Shown here: positions 14,174 to 22,344 of the stretch, piece after piece
Position numbering within the stretch: the stretch's first letter is position 1
Layout: every line of letters begins with the position of its first letter
Source of the DNA: Actinacidiphila epipremni
GTDB lineage: Bacteria; Actinomycetota; Actinomycetes; Streptomycetales; Streptomycetaceae
Reading direction: 5' to 3'
DNA: 64,000 nucleotides
Assembly: GCF_012034175.1 (NCBI RefSeq)
Contig: NZ_JAATEJ010000007.1
Coordinates: forward strand, 1 to 64,000
Program-made: the position numbers and the translations under genes
Notes under the pieces: generated by a model
The model's input: the letters and a program-made list of their open reading frames with translations, nothing else
Told to the model about the DNA's origin: nothing
The model's database searches: none

Positions 14174-15337
14174 ATGACGGATGACCAGCACACAACGGGC
14201 CCCGGCAGGCGCGCCCTGCTGTCCGCGGCGGCGCTCGGCGCCGGCGGCGCGGTGATCGGCACGGCGACCTCGGCGCAGGCCCGGCCCGCGCAGGGCGGCG
14301 GCCCGGGGCACGGCGCTCCCCAGCTGCCGGTGCCGACCATCGTGGGCCACCGCGGCAGCGCGGGCTACCGCCCCGAACACACCTTCGGATCGTACGAGTA
14401 CGGCCTGGCCATCGGCGCCGACGTCGTCGAGCAGGACGTCGTCCCCACCCGCGACGGGCACCTGGTGTGCCGTCACGAGCCGGAGATCGGCGGCACCACC
14501 GACGTCGCCGACCACCCGGAGTTCGCGCACCGCAAGACGACCAAGACCATCGACGGCACCCCCACCACCGGCTGGTTCACCGAGGACTTCACCCTCGCCG
14601 AGCTCAAGCGGCTGCGCGCCGTGGAGCGGCTGCCCGACGTGCGCCCGCACAACACGATCTACAACGGCCGCTGGGACATCCCGACCTTCGCCGAGGTCCT
14701 GGAGTGGGCCGAGAAGGAGGGCCGCAAGCGCGGCAAGCCGGTGTGGCTGCACACCGAGACCAAGCACCCCAGCTACTTCCGCGGCATCGGCCTGCCGCTG
14801 GAGGAGCGGCTGGTGGCGCTGCTCAAGCCGTACGGGCGGCACCGCGCCGACGCCCCGCAGTTCCTGCAGTCCTTCGAGGCGCAGAGCCTCCAGCGGCTGG
14901 GGAGGCTGGGCGCGAAGGCCACCAAGATCTTCCTGCTCAACGGGCTCACCAGCCGGCCGTGGGACTTCGTCGTCTCCGGCGACCAGCGGACCGTGGCCGA
15001 CCTCGTCACCCCCGCCGGCCTGAAGTGGATCGCCGGCTTCGCGCAGGGCATCGGCCCGACCACCGACGTCATCATCCCGCGCGACGCCGCCGGCAAGCTG
15101 CTGCAGCCCACCGCCGTGGTGCGCGACGCCCACCGGGCCGGCCTGGTGCTGCACCCCTTCACCGCGCGCAACGAGAACCAGTTCCTGCCCGCGGACTTCC
15201 AGGTCGGCACCGACCCGAACGCCTACGGCGACCCGATCGCGGCCTTCCGCACCTGGTTCGCCACCGGCATCGACGGCCTGTTCACCGACAACGCCGACAC
15301 CGCGGTGCTCGCCCGCGAGGACTACTGGGCCTCCTGA
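14174..15337 (+). CDS. Secreted glycerophosphodiester phosphodiesterase
   Basis: 387 residues from the ATG at 14174; the open frame upstream has no ribosome binding site. The N-terminus has a Tat-type signal (GRRALLSAAALGAGG, about residues 12-26), so export in folded form is likely. The GDPD fold is shown by GHRGSAGYRPEHTFGSYEYG and by the metal-binding ExD-type residues in EQDVVPTRDGHLVCRH. Hydrolyses deacylated phospholipid head groups to glycerol-3-phosphate. Divergent from the acyltransferase across 216 bases that contain TTGACG at 14103 and otherwise nothing distinct. Confidence 0.92.
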   Translation: MTDDQHTTGPGRRALLSAAALGAGGAVIGTATSAQARPAQGGGPGHGAPQLPVPTIVGHRGSAGYRPEHTFGSYEYGLAIGADVVEQDVVPTRDGHLVCRHEPEIGGTTDVADHPEFAHRKTTKTIDGTPTTGWFTEDFTLAELKRLRAVERLPDVRPHNTIYNGRWDIPTFAEVLEWAEKEGRKRGKPVWLHTETKHPSYFRGIGLPLEERLVALLKPYGRHRADAPQFLQSFEAQSLQRLGRLGAKATKIFLLNGLTSRPWDFVVSGDQRTVADLVTPAGLKWIAGFAQGIGPTTDVIIPRDAAGKLLQPTAVVRDAHRAGLVLHPFTARNENQFLPADFQVGTDPNAYGDPIAAFRTWFATGIDGLFTDNADTAVLAREDYWAS

Positions 15338-15723
15338 CACCCCCCGCGCCCCGCGCCGGCCCTGTTGTCCGGATCCGACCCCTCTTACCGGGAAATCTCC
15401 CGGGAGTTGGGAATCTCACAGGGCGGCGCGGGGCCGCTGCGCGCGCGCTGACCCGACGGTGTGCGACCGATCCTGAATTCGAGGGTTGGATCCCCGGTGA
15501 GACGGGGTAATGCACGGTAAACAGTCGGCGGCAGTGGGCACCCTTGGCACGCCCGGACAGGACTGGGGCGGGCAGTGCGAGCCACTGACCCGCGCGGATG
15601 TTTGTGCGATCATCGGCGCCACGGAGACGGCGCCGACCGGCACCAACTCCGTTCAGGCACACGTCCCGGGCGCATACCTCACCCTCAAACTGCCCGGACG
15701 GATTCGAAGGGGAGGCCTGCGCT
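15338..15723. other. Intergenic region before GNAT gene
   Basis: 386 bases. The only distinct element is a short inverted repeat, CCGGGAAATCTCCCGG, near 15389-15404. Open frames crossing it look like shadow translations. The region probably holds the promoter and leader of the GNAT gene. Confidence 0.4.
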
Positions 15724-16230
15724 ATGGGCATGAGCGTGACCATCTCTACGGCGGAAGCGAGCGACGCCGAGAAGATCCTGAAACTCCAGTACCTCTGCTA
15801 CCAAAGCGAAGCCGAGCTGTACGGCGACTACAGCATCGAACCGCTGACCCAGACCCTCGACGAACTGCGCTCCGAACTGGCCGAGGGCTGTGTGCTCGTG
15901 GCCCGGCTCGGCGCGGAGGTCGTCGGTTCCGTGCGGGGGACCGTCGACGAGGACGGGACCGCCAAGATCGGCAAGCTCATCGTGCATCCGCGCCTCCAGC
16001 GGCACGGCCTCGGCGGCCGGCTGCTGGCGGCCCTGGAGGACCGCCTCGCGGCGGAGCGGGAGGCCAAGGTGTACCAGCTGTCCACCGGCCACCGCAGCGA
16101 GGTCAACCTGCGGATGTACCGCAAGCTCGGCTACGAGCAGGTGGGCGCCGCCCGCCCGGTCAGCCGCCGGCTGAGCATGGTCACCCTGGAAAAGCCCGCG
16201 GAGCCGGCCCGTTACGCCGCCACCGCCTGA
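15724..16230 (+). CDS. GNAT family N-acetyltransferase
   Basis: 168 residues, ATG at 15724 behind GGGGAGG. Motif A is well formed: KLIVHPRLQRHGLGGRLLAAL with R-x-x-G-x-G-like spacing, followed by LSTGHRSEVNLRMYRKLGYE. A short N-terminal strand-helix region precedes it. Stand-alone gene; substrate unknown. Confidence 0.85.
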   Translation: MGMSVTISTAEASDAEKILKLQYLCYQSEAELYGDYSIEPLTQTLDELRSELAEGCVLVARLGAEVVGSVRGTVDEDGTAKIGKLIVHPRLQRHGLGGRLLAALEDRLAAEREAKVYQLSTGHRSEVNLRMYRKLGYEQVGAARPVSRRLSMVTLEKPAEPARYAATA

Positions 16231-16243
16231 CCCGTACGGCCCA

Positions 16244-16266
16244 GGGGGCGTCCACCAGGCGCCCCC
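16244..16266. terminator. Hairpin between convergent genes
   Basis: GGGGGCG (16244-16250) pairs with CGCCCCC (16260-16266). Sits between the GNAT gene and the reverse-strand membrane protein. Confidence 0.55.
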
Positions 16267-16311
16267 GGGGCCGCTCCGGCTCCGGCCGCTCCGGCCCCCT
16301 GTCGCGGGGTG

Positions 16312-16881
16312 CTACGCGGCGCCCGCCGCCTCGCGCCCGGACCTGCGCAGCCACAGCAGGCCCATGACGGGCAGGATCAGCGGCAGGAAGACATAGCCGA
16401 CGCCGAAGTCCGACCAGACGGTGGCGTCGGGGAAGGCCGAGGAGTCGGCCACGGTGAGGATGCCGACCGCGATCACCCCGGCCAGCTCCGCCGAGCACGA
16501 CACCAGCGCGACCTTGCGCGCCTGGTCGCCGCCGCGCCACAGCGCCACCGTGATGACCGCGTAGACGATGCCCGCCGCGAGCGAGAGCACGTACGCCAGC
16601 GGCGCGTCATGGAACTTGGTCGAGATCTGCACGATCGAGCGGGAGAGCGCGGCGACGGTGAAGACGCCGTAGAACCACAGCAGCAGCCGCCCGGGCCCCT
16701 GCCCGAGCTTCACCGTGCCCGTGCCCTTGTCCGTGCCCGCTTCCGTGCCCGTATCCGCCGTCGCGCCGGTGTCCGGGGCGGCGTCCTGCCGTGCCGCCGG
16801 GGCGGGCTGTGTGCGCTGCTGCGCCATGTCCTCGGCCTCCGTGCCGTCCGCGGGGATGCCCGGGTGGATGTCCTCAGCCAT
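16312..16881 (-). CDS. Small integral membrane protein
   Basis: 189 residues. Residues 1-58 are a disordered Thr/Gly/Ala/Asp-rich cytoplasmic tail. Then about four hydrophobic segments (near 68-82, 95-113, 124-142, 155-175). The start ATG overlaps the 3' end of the next upstream membrane gene by 8 bases, so they form a two-gene operon. I do not recognise the family. Confidence 0.75.
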   Translation of the reverse strand: MAEDIHPGIPADGTEAEDMAQQRTQPAPAARQDAAPDTGATADTGTEAGTDKGTGTVKLGQGPGRLLLWFYGVFTVAALSRSIVQISTKFHDAPLAYVLSLAAGIVYAVITVALWRGGDQARKVALVSCSAELAGVIAVGILTVADSSAFPDATVWSDFGVGYVFLPLILPVMGLLWLRRSGREAAGAA

Positions 16882-17242
16882 GACCGGCTCCCCAGATGTC
16901 GTGCAGCCGCAGTTCCAGCACGGCCAGGATCAGCCCGCCGGCCGCCACCACCGCGGTGCCCCAGCGGCTGCGCTCGGCCAGCGACATGAACGCCGCCGCC
17001 GGGATGGTGAACACCGCGCCGATCAGGTAGCCGATGAAGACCGGCACCCCCTGCTCCGGGCGGTCGCCGTGCCCGAGCTGCACCAGCGAGACCACCAGCT
17101 GCACCAGCGTGGCGAGGGTGACCACCGCCATGCCGGCGAAATGCCGGTCGTTGGTCGGCTCGTCGCGGTACGCGGCGTAGGCGCACCACGCCGCGAGCAG
17201 CAGCGCCGTGACCGAGACCGTGAGGGTGACCGCGTCGAGCAT
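16874..17242 (-). CDS. Small four-helix membrane protein
   Basis: 122 residues, almost entirely four hydrophobic helices (about 5-24, 38-60, 67-88, 93-112). First gene of a two-gene operon with 16312-16881; both are probably subunits of or partners in one membrane function. No recognisable catalytic motif. Confidence 0.75.
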   Translation of the reverse strand: MLDAVTLTVSVTALLLAAWCAYAAYRDEPTNDRHFAGMAVVTLATLVQLVVSLVQLGHGDRPEQGVPVFIGYLIGAVFTIPAAAFMSLAERSRWGTAVVAAGGLILAVLELRLHDIWGAGHG

Positions 17243-17396
17243 GGGCCGACTGTATTACGGCCGCGGTGCCGCCCTTCCTCCCACCCCCGTCCCGCCGCCC
17301 GCCGACCGTCACGCCGCCATGGCCACCCTGTGTCCGGATAATGAACAAGGCGCCCGGATTTCGGGACGGCGCGCGGGGTCTGGTTTACTGGGACCC

Positions 17397-17495
17397 ATGA
17401 CCACGACGAAACGCCGCAATCGCGCCACCGAGGCAGCCATGCCCGGTGTTCGTCGTATGTGTCGCATGTGCCACATGTGCCGAATGTGTGCCTGA
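17397..17495 (+). CDS. Met/Cys-rich leader peptide (candidate attenuator uORF)
   Basis: 32 codons, ending with the pattern MCRMCHMCRMC (four Met-Cys pairs) just before the stop, 173 bases upstream of metN. A TTTACT box at 17382-17387 ends 9 bases before the ATG, so the mRNA may be leaderless. A GATAAT at 17336-17341 is an alternative promoter. Leaderless poly-Cys uORFs acting as cysteine-responsive attenuators are known in mycobacteria. Here Met and Cys codons alternate, which fits control of a methionine importer. No peptide evidence is possible from sequence. Confidence 0.65.
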   Translation: MTTTKRRNRATEAAMPGVRRMCRMCHMCRMCA

Positions 17496-17550
17496 CCTGA
17501 GGCCCTGAGCGGCGCCCCGCCCGGCGCCGCCGCCCACGTCGGACCCTCCC

Positions 17551-17586
17551 GTTCCGGAGCGGCGCGCCACGCCGCGCCGCCGGAAC
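17551..17586 (+). promoter_or_regulatory. Leader hairpin between the Met/Cys uORF and metN
   Basis: GCGGCGCG (17559-17566) pairs with CGCGCCGC (17573-17580), and GTTCCG (17551-17556) with CGGAAC (17581-17586), around a GA bulge and a 6-base loop. A shorter GGCGCC/GGCGCC repeat lies at 17511-17528. Likely terminator or anti-terminator of a ribosome-controlled leader. Confidence 0.55.
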
Positions 17587-17668
17587 CCCGTGGCAGCCGG
17601 CCGACCCGCGCCACGCCTTCCGAGCACACCCCCTGCGCGGTGGTCCGTCCACCGCGCGCCCGACCACC

Positions 17669-18730
17669 ATGGACACCCCTGTGATCACCACCACCGCCCT
17701 GCGCAAGGTCTACCGCTCGCGCGACCGCGAGATCACCGCACTCGACGGCGTGGACCTCACCGTCCGCGAAGGCGAGGTCTACGGCGTCGTCGGCCGCAGC
17801 GGCGCCGGCAAGAGCACCTTGATCCGCTGCGTCAACCTGCTGGAGCGCCCCACCTCCGGCACCGTCGAGGTCGCCGGGCGCGACCTGACCGCGCTCGCCG
17901 GCCGCTCCGACCGCGCGCCCGCCGCGCTGCGCGCCGCCCGGGCCGGCATCGGCATGGTCTTCCAGCACTTCAACCTGCTCTCCTCGCGCACCGTCCAGGA
18001 CAACGTCGAGCTGCCGCTGGAGATCCTCGGCGTCACCCGCCGCGAGCGCGCCGCCCGGGCCCGCGACCTGCTCGACCTCGTCGGGCTCGCCGACAAGGCC
18101 CGCGCCTACCCCGCGCAGCTGTCCGGCGGCCAGAAGCAGCGCGTCGGCATCGCCCGCGCGCTCGCCGGCCGGCCGCGGGTGCTGCTCTCCGACGAGGCCA
18201 CCTCGGCGCTCGACCCGGAGACCACCCGCTCGGTCCTGGAACTGCTGCGCGACCTCAACCGGCAGCTCGGCCTGACCGTGCTGCTCATCACCCACGAGAT
18301 GGATGTCGTCAAGGCCGTGTGCGACTCGGCGGCCCTCATGAAAGGCGGACGCGTGGTGGAATCCGGCACCGTCGCGGAACTGCTGGCCACTCCCGGCTCG
18401 GAGCTGGCCGACGCGCTCTTCCCGGTCGGCGGCACCGCCTCCGGGCCCGACCGCACCGTCGTGGACCTCACCTTCCACGGCGACAGCGCGACCCGGCCGG
18501 TGATCTCCCGGCTGGCCCGTACGTACAACGTCGACGTGTCGATCCTCGGCGCGGCCATGGAGACCTACGACGGCCGGCAGATCGGCCGGATGCGCATCGA
18601 GCTGCCCGGGCGCTTCGAGGACAACGTCGTGCCCATCGGCTACCTGCGCGAGCAGGGCCTCCAGGTCGACATCGCGCCGGAGGCGACCGCGGAACCCGTC
18701 ACCGGGGAGCCGGCGGCGGTGGGCAAGTGA
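17669..18730 (+). CDS. metN: Methionine ABC transporter ATP-binding protein
   Basis: 353 residues from the ATG at 17669. Walker A GRSGAGKST (about 43-51), Q-loop near MVFQHFNLL, signature LSGGQKQR, Walker B LLSDEAT and H-loop THEMD are all present. The C-terminal region (about 260-340) is the NIL domain that senses methionine and inhibits transport. Overlaps metI by GTGA. Confidence 0.95.
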   Translation: MDTPVITTTALRKVYRSRDREITALDGVDLTVREGEVYGVVGRSGAGKSTLIRCVNLLERPTSGTVEVAGRDLTALAGRSDRAPAALRAARAGIGMVFQHFNLLSSRTVQDNVELPLEILGVTRRERAARARDLLDLVGLADKARAYPAQLSGGQKQRVGIARALAGRPRVLLSDEATSALDPETTRSVLELLRDLNRQLGLTVLLITHEMDVVKAVCDSAALMKGGRVVESGTVAELLATPGSELADALFPVGGTASGPDRTVVDLTFHGDSATRPVISRLARTYNVDVSILGAAMETYDGRQIGRMRIELPGRFEDNVVPIGYLREQGLQVDIAPEATAEPVTGEPAAVGK

Positions 18731-19464
18731 CCTGGTCCGAGATGCACCCGCTGCTCACCCAGGCGCTCGGCGACACGCTGCGGATGGTCGGCTGGTCCGC
18801 CGCCGTCACCGTCGCCGCCGGGCTGCCGCTCGGGGTGCTGCTGGTGCTCACCGACCGCGGCGGGCTGCTGCGCAACCTCGCCGTCAACAAGGTCCTCGCC
18901 GCGGTGGTCAACCTCGGCAGGTCGCTGCCGTTCGTGATCCTCATGATCGCCCTGATGTCCTTCACCCGGGCGGTCGTCGGCACCACCATCGGCTGGCAGG
19001 CCGCCGTCGTCCCGCTGTCGGTCGGCGCCGTCCCGTTCTTCGCCCGGCTCGTGGAGACCTCGCTGCGCGAGGTCGACCACGGCCTGGTCGAGGCCGTCCA
19101 GGCGATGGGCGGCAGTACGTGGACGGTCGTCCGCAAGGTGCTGCTGCCCGAATCCCTCGCCTCGCTCGTCGCCGGCGCCACCACCACCGTCATCGCGCTC
19201 ATCGGCTACTCCGCGATGGCCGGCGTGGTCGGCGGCGGCGGGCTCGGCGACCTGGCGCTGCGCTACGGCTACCAGCGCTTCGAGACCGGCTTCATGTGGG
19301 TCATCGTCGCCGTCCTCGTCGTGCTCGTCACCCTCGTCCAGCTCGCCGGCGACCTCGCCGCCCGGGCCGTCGCCCGCCGCGGCCGGACCTCCGCCGCGCC
19401 CCGGCTGCGCCTGCTGCGCACGGGCGCGGCCCCCTCGTCCCCCTCGGCCCCCTCGACCACCTGA
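18727..19464 (+). CDS. metI: Methionine ABC transporter permease
   Basis: 245 residues, GTG at 18727 overlapping the metN stop. About five membrane segments, with the permease EAA motif visible as EAVQAMGGSTWTVVRKVLLP. The cytoplasmic C-terminal tail (about 215-245) is Ser/Pro/Arg-rich and longer than in typical MetI. Confidence 0.94.
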   Translation: MTWSEMHPLLTQALGDTLRMVGWSAAVTVAAGLPLGVLLVLTDRGGLLRNLAVNKVLAAVVNLGRSLPFVILMIALMSFTRAVVGTTIGWQAAVVPLSVGAVPFFARLVETSLREVDHGLVEAVQAMGGSTWTVVRKVLLPESLASLVAGATTTVIALIGYSAMAGVVGGGGLGDLALRYGYQRFETGFMWVIVAVLVVLVTLVQLAGDLAARAVARRGRTSAAPRLRLLRTGAAPSSPSAPSTT

Positions 19465-19524
19465 CCCACCGCACCACCGGGCAGCACCAGAACACCCGGG
19501 AAACACAAGAAAGAGGCACTTTTC

Positions 19525-20397
19525 GTGCGTAGCACCGTCAAGATCACGACCGTCGCCGCCGTCGCGGCAGCCCTCGCGCTGGGCCTGGCCGCCTGCGGCT
19601 CGGGCTCCGGCTCCGGGACCTCCAGCAAGGCCGACGGCAAGGCCGCCCAGGACGCCTCGGCGCCGCTGGTCGTCGCCGCCAGCCCCACCCCGCACGCCCG
19701 CATCCTGGACTACGTCCGCGACCACCTCGCCAAGAGCGCGGGCCTGGACCTCCAGGTCAAGGAGTTCTCCGACTACGTCCTGCCCAACACCGCCACCGAG
19801 CAGGGCCAGGTCGACGCCAACTTCTTCCAGCACAAGCCGTACCTCGACGACTTCAACAAGAAGAACGGCACCCACCTGGTGCCGGTCGCCGACGTCGAAC
19901 TCGAACCGCTCGGCCTGTACTCGCACAAGGCCGGCTCGCTGTCCGCGCTCAAGGACGGCGCCACGATCGAGGTGCCCAACGACACCACCAACGAGGCCCG
20001 CGCGCTGGACCTGCTCGCCGCGGGCGGCCTGATCACGCTGCGGGACGGCGCCGGCCAGAGCGCCACCCCGGCCGACATCACCGGCAACCCCAGGCACCTG
20101 AAGTTCAAGGAACTGGAGGCGGCCCAGCTGCCGCGCTCCCTCGGCGACGTCGACGCCGGCGTCATCAACGGCAACTACGCCATCGAGGGCGGCCTGAACC
20201 CCGCCAAGGACGCGCTGGTGACGGAGAAGGCCGCCGGCAACCCGTACGCCAACATCCTGGTCGTCAAGCAGGGCAGGGAGAACGACCCGCGGGTGCGCAA
20301 GCTCGTCGAGCTGCTGAACTCGCCGCAGGTCGAGCAGTTCATCAAGGACACCTTCAAGGGCGCGGTCGTCCCGGCGTTCGGCACCCCCGCCGCCTGA
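19525..20397 (+). CDS. metQ: Methionine-binding lipoprotein (NlpA/MetQ family)
   Basis: 290 residues, GTG at 19525. A lipoprotein signal peptide with lipobox LAAC (Cys24) anchors it outside the membrane. The NlpA-type body includes ASPTPHARILDYV and QVDANFFQHKPYLDDF, typical of MetQ. Sixty bases downstream of metI in the same transcription unit. Ends before a 16-bp terminator. Confidence 0.94.
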   Translation: MRSTVKITTVAAVAAALALGLAACGSGSGSGTSSKADGKAAQDASAPLVVAASPTPHARILDYVRDHLAKSAGLDLQVKEFSDYVLPNTATEQGQVDANFFQHKPYLDDFNKKNGTHLVPVADVELEPLGLYSHKAGSLSALKDGATIEVPNDTTNEARALDLLAAGGLITLRDGAGQSATPADITGNPRHLKFKELEAAQLPRSLGDVDAGVINGNYAIEGGLNPAKDALVTEKAAGNPYANILVVKQGRENDPRVRKLVELLNSPQVEQFIKDTFKGAVVPAFGTPAA

Positions 20398-20414
20398 CAC
20401 CCGGGCCCGTCACC

Positions 20415-20448
20415 TACGGCAGCGGCGTCCCCGGACGCCGCTGCCGTA
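20415..20448. terminator. Bidirectional terminator after metQ
   Basis: Perfect 16-bp inverted repeat TACGGCAGCGGCGTCC (20415-20430) / GGACGCCGCTGCCGTA (20433-20448), with only two bases between arms. Lies between convergent genes. Confidence 0.85.
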
Positions 20449-20494
20449 CCGTTTCTGCCGGTTCGGGCGGGGGCGCGGAAAGCTCTCGGGGGGC

Positions 20495-21307
20495 TCAGAC
20501 CGGGCGCACCCAGTAGACGTCCGTGGTGTACGGCATCTCTATCCGGCCGCTGCCGCGCGTCGCGTCGTGCGCCCCCAGCACCGCCTCGACCTCCGCGCGC
20601 ACCCGGGCCTGCGCCGCCGCGTCCAGCACCGCGATATGGCTCGACGACATCATCCGCTCCACCACGTCCGCCACCGTCGTCGGATGCGGGTTCGGCCAGT
20701 GCCGCTCGGCGATCTCCCCCCAGCCCGACCCCGGCTCCTCGAACACCGCCCGCCACCCGGCGCCCGGCCACTCGCCCGGACCGGCGTCCCCCGGGCCCGC
20801 CGACAGCGGCGGACTGGGCAGATCGCGCGGCGCGAGCCGGAAGTAGATGTCCTGGAAGTCCCGTACCCACGGCACCGACGTGTCGTAGGTGTTCCACACC
20901 AGCGTCAGCGCCCCGCCCGGCCTGAGCAGCCGCCGCACCTCCGCGAGCGCGGCCCGCTCGTCGAACCAGTGCCACGACTGCGCCGCCACCACCGCGTCCG
21001 CGCATCCCGCCGGCAGCCCCGTCGCCTCCGCCGTGCCCGCCGTCACCGCCACCCCCGGCAGCAGCCCGGCCAGCGTCTCGCGCATCTCCCGGACCGGCTC
21101 CACCGCCAGCACCTCGGCGCCGGTCAGCGCCAGCAGCCGGGTGAACTTGCCCGTCCCCGCGCCCAGGTCGACCACCGTACGGCCCGCCTCCAGCGGCAGG
21201 GCGTCGGCGAGCGCGGCAAGCGCGGCGAGCGGATAGGAAGGGCGGGAGCGCTCGTAGACGCCGGCGGCCCGCTGATAACCGACTCCTGCTGCGTGGTGCA
21301 CCGTCAC
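20495..21307 (-). CDS. Class I SAM-dependent methyltransferase
   Basis: 270 residues from the GTG at 21307 (VTVHHAAGVGYQRAAG). The longer open frame to 21466 is not supported by a ribosome binding site. SAM motif I VVDLGAGTGKFTRLL (about 42-56) and the post-motif GGALTLVWNTYD place it in the Methyltransf_11/25 group. The YERSRPSYP segment near the N-terminus is typical of streptomycete small-molecule-type methyltransferases. Substrate unknown. Confidence 0.85.
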   Translation of the reverse strand: MTVHHAAGVGYQRAAGVYERSRPSYPLAALAALADALPLEAGRTVVDLGAGTGKFTRLLALTGAEVLAVEPVREMRETLAGLLPGVAVTAGTAEATGLPAGCADAVVAAQSWHWFDERAALAEVRRLLRPGGALTLVWNTYDTSVPWVRDFQDIYFRLAPRDLPSPPLSAGPGDAGPGEWPGAGWRAVFEEPGSGWGEIAERHWPNPHPTTVADVVERMMSSSHIAVLDAAAQARVRAEVEAVLGAHDATRGSGRIEMPYTTDVYWVRPV

Positions 21308-21505
21308 GCGGGCTGACGGTAGCAGGATCGGATGACGTCCACGGATACCTGCCCTGACCGCCATCCGCCCTACTCTGGAAGGGCGTTCGCCGTCAGGGCC
21401 CGCCTCGGGCCCACCCGCGCCAGGCGCGTCGGACCCGCCCGGCGGACGCCGCGCGCGATGCTGCATGCTGTGCAGTCCACCCTTGCCCTGGTTACGGAGC
21501 AGTGA

Positions 21506-22204
21506 ATGACCGCCACCTTTCCGGACATCTCACTCAGTACGGAGCGGCTGCTGCTGCGGCCGTACGACGAGGCCGACATCCCCGAGCTCGTCGAGATGAT
21601 GAACGACGACCTGGTGACCGCCTGGACCGGGGCGCCACGGCCGTACACCGAGGCCACCGCCCGGGCGTTCACCACCGGAGGGGCCGCCGCAGAGCGCACC
21701 AGCGGCCGGGGACTCGTGCTCGCCGTCACCGAACTGCTCACCCAGCGCCTGGTCGGCACCGTCCAGCTGCAGAACACCGACTGGCGCATCCGCGGCACCG
21801 AGGTCGGCTACCTGACCGCCTCCTGGGCCCGTGGCGAGGGATACGCCGGCGAGTCCGTGCTCGCCGTGGTGCGCTGGCTGTTCGGCAGCCTCGGCTTCGA
21901 GCGGGTCGAACTGCGCACCGCCGCCGACAACAGCGCCTCCCAGCAGGTCGCCCAGAAGATCGGCTGCATCAGCGAGGGCGTGCTGCGCGGCGCCGGCCTC
22001 ATCCGCTCCCGCGCCGGCGACGACCCCGAGGGCCGCTGGGTGGAGACCCGCACCGACCTGCTGGTGTGGAGCCTGCTGCCGGAAGACCTCGACGACGCCG
22101 ACGACGCCGACGGCTCCGGCACCGCCGCCGGCGAGGTCTACGAGACCGGTTACGCCCCCTATCCCGACTACGCCGACTACTCCGCCGCCGCGCAGCGCCG
22201 CTGA
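21506..22204 (+). CDS. GNAT acetyltransferase, RimJ/RimL type
   Basis: 232 residues, ATG at 21506 with a GGAG at 21497. Starts with LSTERLLLRPYDEADIPEL, the usual beginning of the RimJ/RimL-like group, followed by the EVGYLTASWARGEGYAGESV acetyl-CoA region. The last 45 residues are an acidic and Tyr-rich tail with no known function. Substrate could be a ribosomal protein N-terminus or a small molecule. Confidence 0.85.
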   Translation: MTATFPDISLSTERLLLRPYDEADIPELVEMMNDDLVTAWTGAPRPYTEATARAFTTGGAAAERTSGRGLVLAVTELLTQRLVGTVQLQNTDWRIRGTEVGYLTASWARGEGYAGESVLAVVRWLFGSLGFERVELRTAADNSASQQVAQKIGCISEGVLRGAGLIRSRAGDDPEGRWVETRTDLLVWSLLPEDLDDADDADGSGTAAGEVYETGYAPYPDYADYSAAAQRR

Positions 22205-22344
22205 CCCGCCGCACGCGTACCGGACGCGGGGCACCGCGGCGCCCGCCGCCGGGTTAGGGTTCTCACCCGGGCCGTGCCTGCGCCCGCCGCGAGGCGGCCC
22301 GAACGGCACCCCCGCGACCCCACAGGCATGAGAGGCGGACGACG

